A stretch of 64,000 nucleotides of DNA from Pelagibacterales bacterium MED-G40 (GTDB lineage: Bacteria > Pseudomonadota > Alphaproteobacteria > Pelagibacterales > Pelagibacteraceae), in assembly GCA_002457515.1 (NCBI GenBank), contig NTJN01000002.1:1-64000 (forward strand), read 5' to 3'. Both the position numbers and the translations under genes were made by a program. Each line of letters starts with the position of its first letter. The first letter of the stretch is position 1. This document shows positions 26,426 through 36,336 of the stretch, piece after piece. The notes under the pieces were generated by a model. The model made no database searches and was not told where the DNA came from. It saw only the letters and a list, made by a program, of their open reading frames with translations.

Positions 26426-27409
26426 TCAATTACTTAATTTGTTTAATAAATTCAACATTTTTTTGAAATCATTTGGTAATTCAGATTCAAAATTCACTAA
26501 TTCATTATTTTTTGGGTGGAGGAAGCCTAAGCTTTTTGCATGAAGCGCCTGCCTGTTAAGATCATTTAATTTCTTTTCAAAATCTTTATTAATTTTTTTG
26601 AATTTTATATTTTTCTTTCCGTATTTTTTATCACCTAATAATGAGTTTCCTTTATAAGACATATGGACTCTTATTTGGTGAGTTCTTCCTGTCAGAAGTT
26701 TACATTCTATTAAACTTATTTTAGGAATATCTTTGATAGAAAATATTTTTTTTGTAAAATAATTAGTAATTGCTTTCTTTCCTTTAAATTCACTAACAGC
26801 CATTAGTTGACGATTTTTTCTACTTCTAGAAATTAGAGTTTCAATTTTTCCATTTAAAGGTCTTAATACTCCCCATACTAGAGCTATGTATTTCCTTTTT
26901 ATTTTGTGCTCGCTAAATTGCTTTCCTATATTAGAGTGAGCTAAATTATTTTTTGCAACTACTAACAAGCCACTAGTTTCCTTATCTATTCTGTGAACTA
27001 TACCAGGCCTTAAGTTGCCATTAAGGTCAGATAACTTTTTTTTATATTTATACATTAAACCATTAACTAATGTATTAGAGTAATTACCGGCACCTGGATG
27101 AACTACTAAACCAGACGGTTTGTTGATTATAACTATATCTTTGTCTTCATACACAACATCAATTTTTATTTTCTTTGCTTTTATTTCCTCATTTTTATCA
27201 CCTTCAATTTTTAAGGTAATATACTCATTTAACTTAACTTTTTTAGATGGCGAAGTTACTATAAGGTTATTTACTTTAACTTTTTTCGTTTTAATGAATT
27301 TTTTTAAGTTAGATCTAGTATAGGTATTAATTTTTTCAGAAAGTATTATATCTAGTCTTTTACCTACGTCTTCTTCCTTGGGAAAAAATTTTATTGTGTT
27401 ATTACTCAT
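26426..27409 (-). CDS. rluD: 23S rRNA pseudouridine synthase RluD family
   Basis: 327-residue RluA-family pseudouridine synthase. N-terminal S4 domain (RLDIILSEKI through KVKVNN), then the catalytic motif GIVHRIDKETSGLLVVAKN with the catalytic Asp, then KRKYIALVWG and the RTHQIRVHM substrate loop. Upstream of rpoH with a 33-bp gap, which matches the usual proteobacterial rluD-rpoH order. Precise rRNA positions cannot be read from sequence. Confidence 0.92.
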   Translation of the reverse strand: MSNNTIKFFPKEEDVGKRLDIILSEKINTYTRSNLKKFIKTKKVKVNNLIVTSPSKKVKLNEYITLKIEGDKNEEIKAKKIKIDVVYEDKDIVIINKPSGLVVHPGAGNYSNTLVNGLMYKYKKKLSDLNGNLRPGIVHRIDKETSGLLVVAKNNLAHSNIGKQFSEHKIKRKYIALVWGVLRPLNGKIETLISRSRKNRQLMAVSEFKGKKAITNYFTKKIFSIKDIPKISLIECKLLTGRTHQIRVHMSYKGNSLLGDKKYGKKNIKFKKINKDFEKKLNDLNRQALHAKSLGFLHPKNNELVNFESELPNDFKKMLNLLNKLSN

Positions 27410-27432
27410 TTATATTTAAATTATATTCATTT

Positions 27433-27509
27433 GCGTTCGTAGCTCAACTGGATAGAGCGTCTGACTTCGGATCAGAAGGTTGAGGGTTCAAATCCTTCCG
27501 GGCGCACCA
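27433..27509 (+). tRNA. tRNA-Arg (UCG)
   Basis: A 77-nt cloverleaf with encoded CCA. Acceptor GCGTTCG pairs with CGGGCGC using two G-T pairs, the D arm is AGCTCAACTGGATAGAGC, the anticodon loop CTTCGGA gives TCG, and the T loop is GTTCAAATC. It sits between divergent rluD and the convergent GT17 gene, whose stop codon lies 4 bp beyond the CCA. The genes on that side are accessory in type; I saw no repeat of the tRNA 3' end that would mark an attachment site. Confidence 0.96.
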
Positions 27510-27513
27510 CAGT

Positions 27514-28320
27514 TTATAATATCCAATTTTTTAAATTTTCCCTGTTATCTAAAATAAACTTAGGAAAACTTGTATCTAATTCAACCTTTTTTATTTCGTA
27601 TCCTCTTTCAAAAACATCTTCACCTTTTTTGATTTTTGATTGAATATTTTTTTCATCAACCAGGTGTTCTTTATGATATTCACCATGGGCAAAAGACTTT
27701 ATTTTTTTTGATATATTTTTAGGAGTTTGAAGATAAGCAAAATGCCATCCTCCATTTTGTATTATTTGAATATTACGTGGCTTGTCTATCCTCCAAAAAG
27801 GATATTTTTTAAATTTTAGATCCCTTAGCCATTGTGGAGATTTAAGTTTTTTTTTTAAACAAATTCTCGATCCATGCCAATTATTTTCATTAATATTTAA
27901 AAGATTTAATTTATACATAAACATTTTTTGAGAGAACACAGCGTAATTTTTTTTATCGAACAAATTTAATTTATTAAGGTTTGGTATTTCATCAACGTCA
28001 GAAAGGATTATAAGGTCGTTGTCGCTTGCTTTACTTAAACCTTTCATTATGGAATTTCTTTGATGTTGTTCAACCAAAGATTCTCCTCCTGTATGTGGCT
28101 TTTTAATATTTTCCGGCGTGTCGTTAACAACAATATATTTAATTTTTTTCGAAAACTTTTTGTATTTACTTATATCGAAATGTAACTTCTTAGCTTTCCC
28201 TTGATGATTTACTGTAGACTCTACAATTACAAAAAAATCAACAGACTCATTTAAAATATTGAACCTTAGGTCAGCTATGTGCTCTTCATTAAAATATTGA
28301 AAACAATCAAAAATTGCCAT
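27514..28320 (-). CDS. Glycosyltransferase family 17 protein
   Basis: 268 residues resembling GT17, the family of the animal bisecting N-acetylglucosaminyltransferase MGAT3. Seen are the N-terminal IFDCFQYFNEEHIADLRFNIL, VIVESTVNHQGKAK, an acidic nucleotide-sugar motif LSDVDEIPN and NGGWHFAYLQTP near residue 190. It has no signal peptide or membrane segment, so it is cytosolic. Last gene of a minus-strand run after an ABC-2 exporter and a 2OG oxygenase. Likely acts on a surface glycan; the acceptor is unknown. Confidence 0.82.
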   Translation of the reverse strand: MAIFDCFQYFNEEHIADLRFNILNESVDFFVIVESTVNHQGKAKKLHFDISKYKKFSKKIKYIVVNDTPENIKKPHTGGESLVEQHQRNSIMKGLSKASDNDLIILSDVDEIPNLNKLNLFDKKNYAVFSQKMFMYKLNLLNINENNWHGSRICLKKKLKSPQWLRDLKFKKYPFWRIDKPRNIQIIQNGGWHFAYLQTPKNISKKIKSFAHGEYHKEHLVDEKNIQSKIKKGEDVFERGYEIKKVELDTSFPKFILDNRENLKNWIL

Positions 28321-28354
28321 ACATCAAATAAAATATCTATCTTTAAGTCTTATA

Positions 28355-29062
28355 TTACTTTTTTGTAAATGTGGCTATTCCAATCTTTTTTCCCTCGATA
28401 ACAGATGAAGAACAATGTAAATGTGATCTATCAAAAATTAACATAGAACCCACTTCCCATTCGTAAATAAACTCTACTTCAAGACCTTTTAAGTTTTCTA
28501 TATTTTCGTGAGTTAAATATTTTTCATGAATCTTTTTATCAAATGGTTTTTCACCGTATAGATTTATGTGTTCAGAAGACCTTTTATTTTGTCCATAACT
28601 TAAATTTTTTTTCTTAAGTTCTTCTTTATCTAAGGTAAAAGACGTTGAACCTCCATAAAATCTATTTTTAAAAATAACGGTGCTACCAACTGGAGTTAAA
28701 GGAATTAAAGTTTGCTTATAAACTAAATTTTCTGGGTTAAAACCAGCATCTACATGAAGGCCGATTGGTGAATAGCTCTCCTGAATGAGACCATAAATAT
28801 CTTTTCCATTATCGTCTTGAAGATTATCCATTTTGAATTCTCCTATTTCACTTTTTAATCTATCAGAAAATAATTTTTCAAGCTTTTCACTGTAACCTTG
28901 TAACCATCTCTTCTTAATAACATTTTGCTTTTTATTGTGAACAGTAGTAGGTAATTTCTTATATAGATCTAAAAAATCATTTATTTCTTCCTTATTAAAA
29001 AAGTTTTTTAAAACCTTAGGAGGACTTTCAAACTTTTTCATTTTCTCTCTTTTTTCTTCCAT
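28355..29062 (-). CDS. Putative 2-oxoglutarate/Fe(II) oxygenase
   Basis: 235 residues. The metal facial triad is visible: His103 and Asp105 in GLHVDAGFN, and a distal His216 in LIFDRSHLHCSS, followed after about ten residues by KKIGIATF, where a Lys may replace the usual Arg that holds 2-oxoglutarate. The preceding EWEVGSMLIFD is the standard strand before the distal His. Substrate unknown. A later in-frame ATG (residue 8) is a possible true start. Lies between an ABC permease and the GT17 gene, which hints at modification of an exported glycan or lipid. Confidence 0.65.
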   Translation of the reverse strand: MEEKREKMKKFESPPKVLKNFFNKEEINDFLDLYKKLPTTVHNKKQNVIKKRWLQGYSEKLEKLFSDRLKSEIGEFKMDNLQDDNGKDIYGLIQESYSPIGLHVDAGFNPENLVYKQTLIPLTPVGSTVIFKNRFYGGSTSFTLDKEELKKKNLSYGQNKRSSEHINLYGEKPFDKKIHEKYLTHENIENLKGLEVEFIYEWEVGSMLIFDRSHLHCSSSVIEGKKIGIATFTKK

Positions 29063-29064
29063 AA

Positions 29065-29856
29065 TTATTCACCCATGTTAATTAAAGTTCCTCTTATTCT
29101 TGCTCCAAAATAAGACATATAAAAAACGATTACACCTAGTATAAAATAAATTAATGAAATTGTAATTGATTTGATTATTTGAAACCAATCAATGGAATTA
29201 TTAATTAGTATATTTCGCATTTCTTCAAATATATGAACTAAAGGAAGGGCTTTAGCAACAAGTTGAAGGGCTTCAGGCAATATTTCTATTGGATAATAAA
29301 TGCAGCCTAAAGGCGCCAAGAAAAATAAGCTTGCCCATGCAATATTTTCAAATGATGGACCAAATCTAATTAATCCAGATGTTACTAATAGCCCTAAACT
29401 CACACCAAAAATGTATAAAGATAATAACAAAAAAACTAAAGGCACCCCTAATTTAAATATTGATACACCGAATAAAGGTATAGCCAAAGCAGCGGCAGGC
29501 ATTAAACCAATTAAAGTTCTTAAAACCGCAGTAATTGTTAAAGCTGTAATTATTTCACTTATTTTGATTGGCGCAATAAATAAATTTGTAAAATTTCTAC
29601 TCCAAATTTCCTCTAAAAACATAATATTGTAACTAATACTGGCTCTAAATAAAAAATCATAAAGAATCGCTGCCGTTAAAATTATTCCAACAGCATCACT
29701 ATAATAAGTAGAACCAACAGTGAAAAATTTTGATATAAAGCCCCATAAAAAAATTTGAACAGTAGGCCAATAAATCAAATCTATTATTCTTGGCAATGAG
29801 TTACTTATTAAGTAAATATGTCTAAGTCCCAAAGCGTAAATTTTTAAAAAATTCAT
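29065..29856 (-). CDS. ABC-2 type transport permease
   Basis: Membrane subunit of an ABC exporter, about 263 residues with six predicted helices (for example GIILTAAILYDFLF, ALTITAVLRTLIGLMPAAALAI, LVFLLLSLYIFGVSLGLLV, SITISLIYFILGVIVFYM). The fold resembles NodJ/DrrB-type permeases, including the loop ending LGCIYYPIEILPEALQ before the last helices. A TTG at 29871 in frame would overlap the ATPase gene by 14 bp; I prefer the ATG at 29856, which follows the ATPase stop directly. The exported substrate is not known. Confidence 0.85.
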   Translation of the reverse strand: MNFLKIYALGLRHIYLISNSLPRIIDLIYWPTVQIFLWGFISKFFTVGSTYYSDAVGIILTAAILYDFLFRASISYNIMFLEEIWSRNFTNLFIAPIKISEIITALTITAVLRTLIGLMPAAALAIPLFGVSIFKLGVPLVFLLLSLYIFGVSLGLLVTSGLIRFGPSFENIAWASLFFLAPLGCIYYPIEILPEALQLVAKALPLVHIFEEMRNILINNSIDWFQIIKSITISLIYFILGVIVFYMSYFGARIRGTLINMGE

Positions 29857-29857
29857 A

Positions 29858-30577
29858 TTAACTTCTCGCAAGCTTTAAAAAAGTTTCCTCTAAATTATTT
29901 CTTCCATGCTTTTTAATTATTTCCGCACAAGTTCCTCGGTCTATAATAACTCCTTTTTTCATCATGATAATGTTGTCACAAAGTCTCTCAACTTCATTCA
30001 TATTGTGCGAAGCTAATAAAATAGTCACCTGATTTTTTAACTTATACGACTGAATATATCCTCTAATATAGTCACCTATATCTGGGTCCAAACTTGCTGT
30101 TGGTTCATCTAAAAAAAGTATTTCTGGTTTATTAATTAAAGATTTCGCAAGTGAAACTCTATTTTTTTGCCCTGAAGATAACTCCCCAGTTTTTTTTTTT
30201 AAAAACTGTTTTAAATTAAGATCAATTGATAATTCGTTTATTCTCTCACTTAAGTTTTTTACACCATATAATCTTCCGTAAATTTCTAGGTTTTGTTTTA
30301 CGGTTAATTTTTTTGGAAGTTCAATATAAGGAGATGCAAAATTAATTTTAGACAAAATACCGTCTCTTTTTTCTTTGTTTATATTTTTATTATCTATAAT
30401 AATTTCCCCCTCAGATGGTTTAATTAATCCTAGCATCATACCAATTGAGGTCGTCTTTCCGCACCCATTAGGCCCCAACAATCCGACTGTTTGATTTTTT
30501 TTAATATCAAAGCTTATATTATTTACTGCTAGATTATTATTAAATTTTTTAGAAAGATTTTTTATTTGGATAAACAT
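29858..30577 (-). CDS. ABC transporter ATP-binding protein
   Basis: 239-residue ATPase partner of the permease that follows. Walker A GPNGCGKTT (about 35-43), signature LSSGQKNRVSLAKSL, Walker B ILFLDEPTASLDPD and the switch His in LASHNMNEVE are intact. It belongs to the group that drives ABC-2 exporters for drugs, Nod factors or polysaccharide-linked substrates. Its start touches the tsaC stop with no gap, so the cassette is read from the tsaC transcript. Confidence 0.92.
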   Translation of the reverse strand: MFIQIKNLSKKFNNNLAVNNISFDIKKNQTVGLLGPNGCGKTTSIGMMLGLIKPSEGEIIIDNKNINKEKRDGILSKINFASPYIELPKKLTVKQNLEIYGRLYGVKNLSERINELSIDLNLKQFLKKKTGELSSGQKNRVSLAKSLINKPEILFLDEPTASLDPDIGDYIRGYIQSYKLKNQVTILLASHNMNEVERLCDNIIMMKKGVIIDRGTCAEIIKKHGRNNLEETFLKLARS

Positions 30578-31531
30578 TTAATTAGATGCTTTTTTAAGTC
30601 TATCATTTATCGCTATACCAAAATCTTTATTGGGAATTCTTGCAACATTAATTTTTTTATATTTTAATCTTTTTATCTTTCTGAATGTTTTGTACAAATT
30701 TTTTCCAGCCTCTCTTAAACTTCCTTTTTTACTTAAATTAAATACATTTTTATTCTTATTATACTTTTTTCCAAAAACTATAAATGCGGCTTTATCTTCT
30801 CGGTTTTTACAATTAAGCTTCATAGGTATACCTGGAGAATAGTGCTTTTTAAGCAAACCAGGTGAAATAATTTTTTTTATTTGTTTTGAGAATGCCACTT
30901 TTTTTTTTAAAAATCTCTCAATATCTTTCTTTGAAATCAAACCCGGTCTTATAATTTTTATTTCATTAGATACTTTTACAACAGTTGACTCCAATCCAAT
31001 CTTTGAGCGCCCACCATCTAATACAAATTTAATTTTATTACCAAACTCTTCAACCACGTCAATTGCAGAGACGGGACTTATTTTTGATGATATATTCGCG
31101 CTGGGAATCGCAAGAGGAAAATTTATTTTTTTCATCAATTTTTTAATATCTTTATGTTTTGGAAACCTAACGGCTATTGTATCTAAATTTGCATTAGCAT
31201 ATGTACAAATTTTTGAATTCTTTTTTTTTTTTAAAATATAGGTTAATGGACCTGGGGAAAATTTATAATACAACTTTAAGAAACTCGAATTAATATACGC
31301 ATCTTCTTTAAGTTCATTTAAACTATCATAATGAATTATAAGAGGGTTTTTTTTTGGTCTTTTTTTTAAATTAAATATTTTTTTTACCACACCTTTTTTA
31401 TAGGCATTGCCAGCTAAGCCATAGACAGTCTCAGTTGGCAATGCAACTATATGGTTTTTCATTAAAAGATTTTTTGCTTTATTTAAATTTTTCTTTGAAT
31501 TTTTATATATATTTGAATAGATATTTTTCAT
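30578..31531 (-). CDS. tsaC: Threonylcarbamoyl-AMP synthase (Sua5/TsaC)
   Basis: Makes the L-threonylcarbamoyl-adenylate used for t6A37 in ANN-decoding tRNAs. The YrdC domain shows VALPTETVYGLAGNAYKKGVVKKIFNLKKRP (quoted in part: PTETVYGLAGNA), GPLTYILKK, VRFPKH and PSANISSKISP. A C-terminal Sua5 domain is present from about residue 210, giving the long form (317 residues). It is the first gene of the minus-strand run that continues into the ABC exporter, and is divergent from xseB with a 20-bp gap. Confidence 0.93.
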   Translation of the reverse strand: MKNIYSNIYKNSKKNLNKAKNLLMKNHIVALPTETVYGLAGNAYKKGVVKKIFNLKKRPKKNPLIIHYDSLNELKEDAYINSSFLKLYYKFSPGPLTYILKKKKNSKICTYANANLDTIAVRFPKHKDIKKLMKKINFPLAIPSANISSKISPVSAIDVVEEFGNKIKFVLDGGRSKIGLESTVVKVSNEIKIIRPGLISKKDIERFLKKKVAFSKQIKKIISPGLLKKHYSPGIPMKLNCKNREDKAAFIVFGKKYNKNKNVFNLSKKGSLREAGKNLYKTFRKIKRLKYKKINVARIPNKDFGIAINDRLKKASN

Positions 31532-31551
31532 ATTAAGATTATTATATTTTT

Positions 31552-31806
31552 ATGAAAACAAAAAATATTCCAGGTGACATCAAAAGTAAATCATTAAAAG
31601 AAGCTAAAAATGAAATTAATGATATTCTTAGCAAATTAGAAAAAAATGATATTGATTTAGATAAATCTATGGATCAGTATAAAAGATTAGTTGAACTAAA
31701 TCATCATATAGACAATTTGTTTAAATCAAAATTTAAAGACATATCTGCTATGACTAAAAAAATCAAAAATAGAAAGATAAAAAAAAATAGAGATGCAAAA
31801 AAATAG
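31552..31806 (+). CDS. xseB: Exodeoxyribonuclease VII small subunit
   Basis: An 84-residue XseB, which partners XseA for single-strand DNA degradation. The family core, a helical hairpin, is seen in EAKNEINDILSKLEKNDIDLDKSMDQYKRLVELNHHI (quoted in part: ILSKLEKNDIDLDKSMDQY). It overlaps ispA by 14 bp, and xseB-ispA-dxs is the common proteobacterial order. xseA is not in this window. Confidence 0.9.
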   Translation: MKTKNIPGDIKSKSLKEAKNEINDILSKLEKNDIDLDKSMDQYKRLVELNHHIDNLFKSKFKDISAMTKKIKNRKIKKNRDAKK

Positions 31807-32668
31807 TTTTAATATAAATGCGAATAAAACTGACAATTTTATTAAAAAATATTTAAATCAACAAAAAAAAACATTTCTAATCCATCCAATGAAGTATGGC
31901 GTTTTATCGGGAGGGAAGAAAATAAGATCCTCAGTTATAATTAATACTGGTAAAATGTTTAACTTAAATACTAGTAAGCTTATTGCTTTATGTGCAGCTG
32001 TTGAATGCATACATAGTTATTCGCTAATTCACGACGATCTACCATGTATGGATAATGACAACATTAGAAGAGGAAAGCCATCAGCCCATATAAAGTTTGG
32101 AGAGTCAACAGCAGTTTTAGCCGGCAACTCATTACTTACTCTGGCTTTTGAAATAATAGCTGACAAGAAATATAAAATAGACAACAAATCAAAAATAGAA
32201 TTAATTAAATCTTTAGCTCTATGCTCTGGTCATTCAGGAATAGCTGGTGGACAGCAACTGGATCTTAGTTTTGAAAAAAAGAGAAAAAGTTTTAAAGAAA
32301 TTTTAGATATGCAAAGAAAAAAGACTGGTAAATTATTTAACTTCTGCTGTTATTCTGCCGGAGTAATTGCAAAAAGAAATAATAGAATAAAAAGAGAACT
32401 AAGCAGTTTGGGTGAAGATATAGGTTTATTATTTCAATTAGCAGATGATTTTCTTGACGTTAAAGGATCAAAAAAAATTATTGGAAAACCAATTAAAAAA
32501 GATAAAAAAAAGGGTAAATCTACTTTAATTAACCTTATTGGTTACAAAAAAGCAGAAATTTTTGCAAATAAACTTAAAACAGATATATTAAGAAGACTTT
32601 TTAAACATGGAAAAAAAGCAAATAACTTAATTAAGACAGTTGAGTTTATAATAAATAGAAACTTTTGA
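31793..32668 (+). CDS. ispA: Farnesyl/geranylgeranyl diphosphate synthase (IspA type)
   Basis: Short-chain trans-prenyltransferase, 291 residues. First Asp-rich motif in [18 protein letters not shown] (the DDxxxxD form typical of bacterial IspA), GGKKIRS substrate-binding region near residue 40, GGQQLDL and the second Asp-rich motif QLADDFLD. It supplies the precursor for quinone side chains through ispB and perhaps for carotenoid/retinal needed by the proteorhodopsin; that link is inference. Its stop overlaps the dxs ATG. Confidence 0.94.
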   Translation: MQKNSFNINANKTDNFIKKYLNQQKKTFLIHPMKYGVLSGGKKIRSSVIINTGKMFNLNTSKLIALCAAVECIHSYSLIHDDLPCMDNDNIRRGKPSAHIKFGESTAVLAGNSLLTLAFEIIADKKYKIDNKSKIELIKSLALCSGHSGIAGGQQLDLSFEKKRKSFKEILDMQRKKTGKLFNFCCYSAGVIAKRNNRIKRELSSLGEDIGLLFQLADDFLDVKGSKKIIGKPIKKDKKKGKSTLINLIGYKKAEIFANKLKTDILRRLFKHGKKANNLIKTVEFIINRNF

Positions 32669-34590
32669 TGAATAAAAAATTACTAGATAAAATTAATTAC
32701 CCTTCAGACCTAAGGAAGTTTGAAAAAAAGGATTTGAAACAAATTTCGAATGAATTAAGAAATGAATTAATTGAAGTTGTTTCTGAAACAGGGGGTCACT
32801 TAGGTGCGGGTCTTGGAGTCGTTGAGCTTACAGTTGCTTTACATTATGTTTTTAATACCCCCCAAGATAAGTTAGTTTGGGATGTAGGTCATCAATGCTA
32901 CCCACACAAAATTATTACTGGCAGAAAGGATAAAATCAGAACTCTTCGTCAAGGAGGTGGTTTATCTGGTTTTACAAAAAGATCAGAAAGCGAATATGAT
33001 CCTTTCGGAGCAGCACATAGTTCTACTTCAATCTCTTCGACTTTGGGTATGGCTACTGCAAAAAAATTATCTAATGACAGCAATAATGTTATTGCTGTTA
33101 TAGGCGACGGCGCAATGAGCGCTGGAATGGCTTACGAAGCTATGAATAACGCAGGTGCAATGAAGTCCAGGCTTATAGTAATACTTAATGATAATGATAT
33201 GTCTATAGCTCGTCCAGTTGGAGCTATGAGTAAATATTTAGCAAGACTTTTATCCGGAAAAATTTATTTTAGCTTTCGAGAAACTATAAAATTAATTTTG
33301 TCTGCATTTTCGAAAAGATTTTCAAAACGCGCTGGAAAAGCGGAAGATATGTTACGAAGCATGTTTACTGGCGGAACTTTATTTAGTGAGTTGGGATTTT
33401 ATTATATTGGACCAATAGACGGTCACGATGTCGATAACATGGTCACTATTTTAGATAACATAAAAGATACAAAATATGATGGACCTATACTAATCCACGC
33501 TATAACTAAAAAAGGCAAAGGATATGAGCCTGCTGAACAATCTGGAGATAAATATCATGGAGTATCAAAATTTAATGTAATTACTGGTGAGCAAGCTAAG
33601 AAAAAATCAAATGCTGCCTCTTATACAAAAGTTTTTGCCAATACCCTAATAAAACACGCCGAAAAAGACACGAAAATTATTGGAATAACTGGGGCTATGC
33701 CATCTGGTACTGGACTCGATTTGTTTGAAAAAAAATTTCCTGACAGAATGTTTGATGTAGGAATAGCGGAGCAACATGGTGTTACATTTGCTGCTGGATT
33801 AGCTACAGAGGGATATAAGCCTTTTGCGGCAATATATTCAACTTTTCTTCAAAGAGCTTACGATCAAGTAGTACATGATGTAGCTATTCAGTCCCTTCCA
33901 GTAAGATTTGCAATTGATAGAGCTGGTCTAGTTGGTGCAGATGGACCAACGCATGCAGGATCTTTTGACATTACTTACTTGTCTACTTTACCAAATTTTG
34001 TAGTAATGGCCGCTAGCGATGAAGCTGAGCTCGTTCGAATGATCAACACTTCAGTTAATATTAATGATAGACCTTCAGCCTTCAGATATCCGAGAGGAAA
34101 TGGTGTTGGCATCACACTTCCTGGTATTGATGAAACACTTGAAATAGGAAAAGGTAAAGTTATTACAGAAGGTAAACAGGCAGCAATACTTAGTTTTGGC
34201 GGAAGATTACAAGAATGCTTAAAAGCTTTCGAAGTTTTGTCCTCAAAAGGAATTAAAGTTACAATTGTTGATGCTAGATTTGCAAAGCCTATAGATGAAA
34301 AACTAATAATGGAAATAGCAGCCAATCATGAAGTTGTAGTTTCTATCGAAGAAGGTTCTGTTGGCGGTTTTGGATCTCATGTAATGCAATTATTATCTAA
34401 TAGAGGTGTTTTTGATAAAGGGTTAAAGTTTAGAGCAATGATTTTACCTGATCAGTTTATTGATCAAGATGATCCAAAAAAAATGTATGAAAAAGCTGGT
34501 TTAGATAGCGACTCAATAGTCGGTACGATTGAAAATGCTCTTAATTCTAATGTAGTGATCGCACAAAATAAAAACAAAAACTCCAATTAA
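32668..34590 (+). CDS. dxs: 1-deoxy-D-xylulose-5-phosphate synthase
   Basis: First step of the MEP isoprenoid pathway, also feeding thiamine thiazole and PLP. 640 residues with the ThDP motif [20 protein letters not shown] (quoted in part: [13 protein letters not shown]), [29 protein letters not shown] and the C-terminal transketolase half with [15 protein letters not shown]. An in-frame TTG one codon upstream exists; the ATG at 32668, overlapping the ispA TGA, is chosen. Converges on aroC with a 4-bp overlap. Confidence 0.97.
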   Translation: MNKKLLDKINYPSDLRKFEKKDLKQISNELRNELIEVVSETGGHLGAGLGVVELTVALHYVFNTPQDKLVWDVGHQCYPHKIITGRKDKIRTLRQGGGLSGFTKRSESEYDPFGAAHSSTSISSTLGMATAKKLSNDSNNVIAVIGDGAMSAGMAYEAMNNAGAMKSRLIVILNDNDMSIARPVGAMSKYLARLLSGKIYFSFRETIKLILSAFSKRFSKRAGKAEDMLRSMFTGGTLFSELGFYYIGPIDGHDVDNMVTILDNIKDTKYDGPILIHAITKKGKGYEPAEQSGDKYHGVSKFNVITGEQAKKKSNAASYTKVFANTLIKHAEKDTKIIGITGAMPSGTGLDLFEKKFPDRMFDVGIAEQHGVTFAAGLATEGYKPFAAIYSTFLQRAYDQVVHDVAIQSLPVRFAIDRAGLVGADGPTHAGSFDITYLSTLPNFVVMAASDEAELVRMINTSVNINDRPSAFRYPRGNGVGITLPGIDETLEIGKGKVITEGKQAAILSFGGRLQECLKAFEVLSSKGIKVTIVDARFAKPIDEKLIMEIAANHEVVVSIEEGSVGGFGSHVMQLLSNRGVFDKGLKFRAMILPDQFIDQDDPKKMYEKAGLDSDSIVGTIENALNSNVVIAQNKNKNSN

Positions 34591-35669
34591 CCACATTGAG
34601 CTTTGTTCATTAGGTAATGATCCAAAAGAACACAAGCCAACATAGCCTCACCAATAGGGACCGCTCTAATTCCTACGCAAGGGTCATGACGACCTTTAAC
34701 TGAAATATTAGTATTTTTTCCTTTTTTATTTACCGTTTCTCTATTACTCAAAATTGATGAAGTAGGCTTTACAGCAAAAGACGCAATAATATTTTGTCCA
34801 GAAGATATTCCTCCAAGAATACCACCGGCATTATTGGATTTAAATTTTACTTTTCCTGATTTAGATCTCATTTCATCTGAATTTTCTTCACCACTTAAAA
34901 ATGCAGAACTCATTCCAGATCCAATGTTAACACCTTTAACAGCGTTTATACTCATTAAAGCTGAGGCGATATCAGCATCTAGTTTTGAATATATTGGAGC
35001 ACCAAGACCAACAGGTACACCAGAAGCTCTTAACTCAATTAAGGCCCCACAAGACGAACCTGATTTTCGAACTGCTATCAAGTATTTTTCCCAAAGTTTT
35101 ACAGATTTTTTATCTGGACAAAAAAACGGGTTTTTTCTAATTTCTTTGTCGCTCCAGTTTTCTTTTTCACATGACATTAAACCTAACTGTGTCACAGCAC
35201 CTATGATATTAAATTTTTTACCTAAAATTTTTTTTAATACAATTTTAGCTATAGAACCAGCTGCAACTCGGCAAGCAGTCTCTCTTGCTGACTGTCTGCC
35301 ACCCCCTCTAAAATCTCTTATTCCATATTTTTTGAAATATGTATAATCTGCATGACCAGGTCTAAATTTTTCTTTAATAGACTCATAATCTCTAGATCTT
35401 TTATCCTCGTTATGAATAATCAGCGATATAGGAGTCCCCGTACTTTTACCTTGAAAAACACCAGACAATATAATTACCTTATCTGCTTCTTTTCTCTGAC
35501 TTGTAAATTTTGAAGCACCAGGCCTTCTCTTATTCATTTCTTTTTGTATATCGTTTTCAGATATAGCTATATTTGGTGGACAACCATCAATTACACAACC
35601 AATTGAAGGACCATGTGACTCTCCCCACGTAGTAAATCGAAATATTTTACCAAAAGTATTAAAAGACAT
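34587..35669 (-). CDS. aroC: Chorismate synthase
   Basis: Last step of the shikimate pathway, FMN-dependent. 360 residues, full length. Signatures: [20 protein letters not shown] at the N terminus, [29 protein letters not shown] with [12 protein letters not shown] (quoted in part) and the C-terminal [17 protein letters not shown]. Divergent from pdxH with 34 bp between the start codons, so both promoters share that short gap. Confidence 0.97.
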   Translation of the reverse strand: MSFNTFGKIFRFTTWGESHGPSIGCVIDGCPPNIAISENDIQKEMNKRRPGASKFTSQRKEADKVIILSGVFQGKSTGTPISLIIHNEDKRSRDYESIKEKFRPGHADYTYFKKYGIRDFRGGGRQSARETACRVAAGSIAKIVLKKILGKKFNIIGAVTQLGLMSCEKENWSDKEIRKNPFFCPDKKSVKLWEKYLIAVRKSGSSCGALIELRASGVPVGLGAPIYSKLDADIASALMSINAVKGVNIGSGMSSAFLSGEENSDEMRSKSGKVKFKSNNAGGILGGISSGQNIIASFAVKPTSSILSNRETVNKKGKNTNISVKGRHDPCVGIRAVPIGEAMLACVLLDHYLMNKAQCG

Positions 35670-35703
35670 AATTATTTAATGTATAAATTATTTTATAGAA
35701 ATT

Positions 35704-36336
35704 ATGAATCAAAAAAATGGCAAAAATTCACTTGGTCTAGATAGTTGCTTTGAAGATCTAGAAAATCCGATAGATTTGTTCAAAAAATGGTTCGCAAAGG
35801 CCAAAGATAATGAAATTAACGATCCAAATGCATTAGCATTGGCAACCTCAGACAATACAAATCAACCTAGTGTAAGAATGGTTTTATTGAAAGGCATAAC
35901 TGACAAAGGATTTGTTTTTTATACAAATTTTGAAAGTAAAAAAAGTAAGGAAATTAAAAATAACCAAAAAGCATCGATGTGCTTTCATTGGAAAAGTCTT
36001 AGAAGGCAAGTAAGAATAAGTGGCAAAGTTGAACAAGTTACCAATAAAGAAGCTGATGAATATTTTAATTCAAGACCTTACAAAAATAGAATAGGAGCTT
36101 GGGCATCTTCTCAATCTAAAGTATTAGATAAACGTGAAAACTTTTTAAAAAAAATTAATGAATTTGAAAAAAAATATTCAGATAAAAATAATGTTCCAAG
36201 ACCCCCATATTGGTCTGGTTGGAGAGTTTTGCCAAGCGAAATAGAATTTTGGCTTGACGCCGAGGGTAGAGTGCACGAAAGGCTAAATTATAAAATTAAA
36301 AGTGGCAAGTGGATTAAAGAACTTTTATATCCTTAA
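35704..36336 (+). CDS. pdxH: Pyridoxamine 5'-phosphate oxidase
   Basis: FMN oxidase making pyridoxal phosphate. 210 residues with the FMN- and PLP-binding segments PSVRMVLLKGITDKGFVFYTNFESKKSKEI (quoted in part: RMVLLKG, GFVFYTNFESKK), HWKSLRRQVRI, NSRPYKNRIGAWASSQS and the ending VHERLNY. Its 3' end overlaps ispB by 4 bp on the opposite strand. Confidence 0.96.
   Translation: MNQKNGKNSLGLDSCFEDLENPIDLFKKWFAKAKDNEINDPNALALATSDNTNQPSVRMVLLKGITDKGFVFYTNFESKKSKEIKNNQKASMCFHWKSLRRQVRISGKVEQVTNKEADEYFNSRPYKNRIGAWASSQSKVLDKRENFLKKINEFEKKYSDKNNVPRPPYWSGWRVLPSEIEFWLDAEGRVHERLNYKIKSGKWIKELLYP

Noticed and set aside
27433-28320. A prophage or integrative element attachment site at tRNA-Arg
   Set aside because: No integrase, no duplicate of the tRNA 3' end and no direct repeats were seen in the flanking 4 kb.
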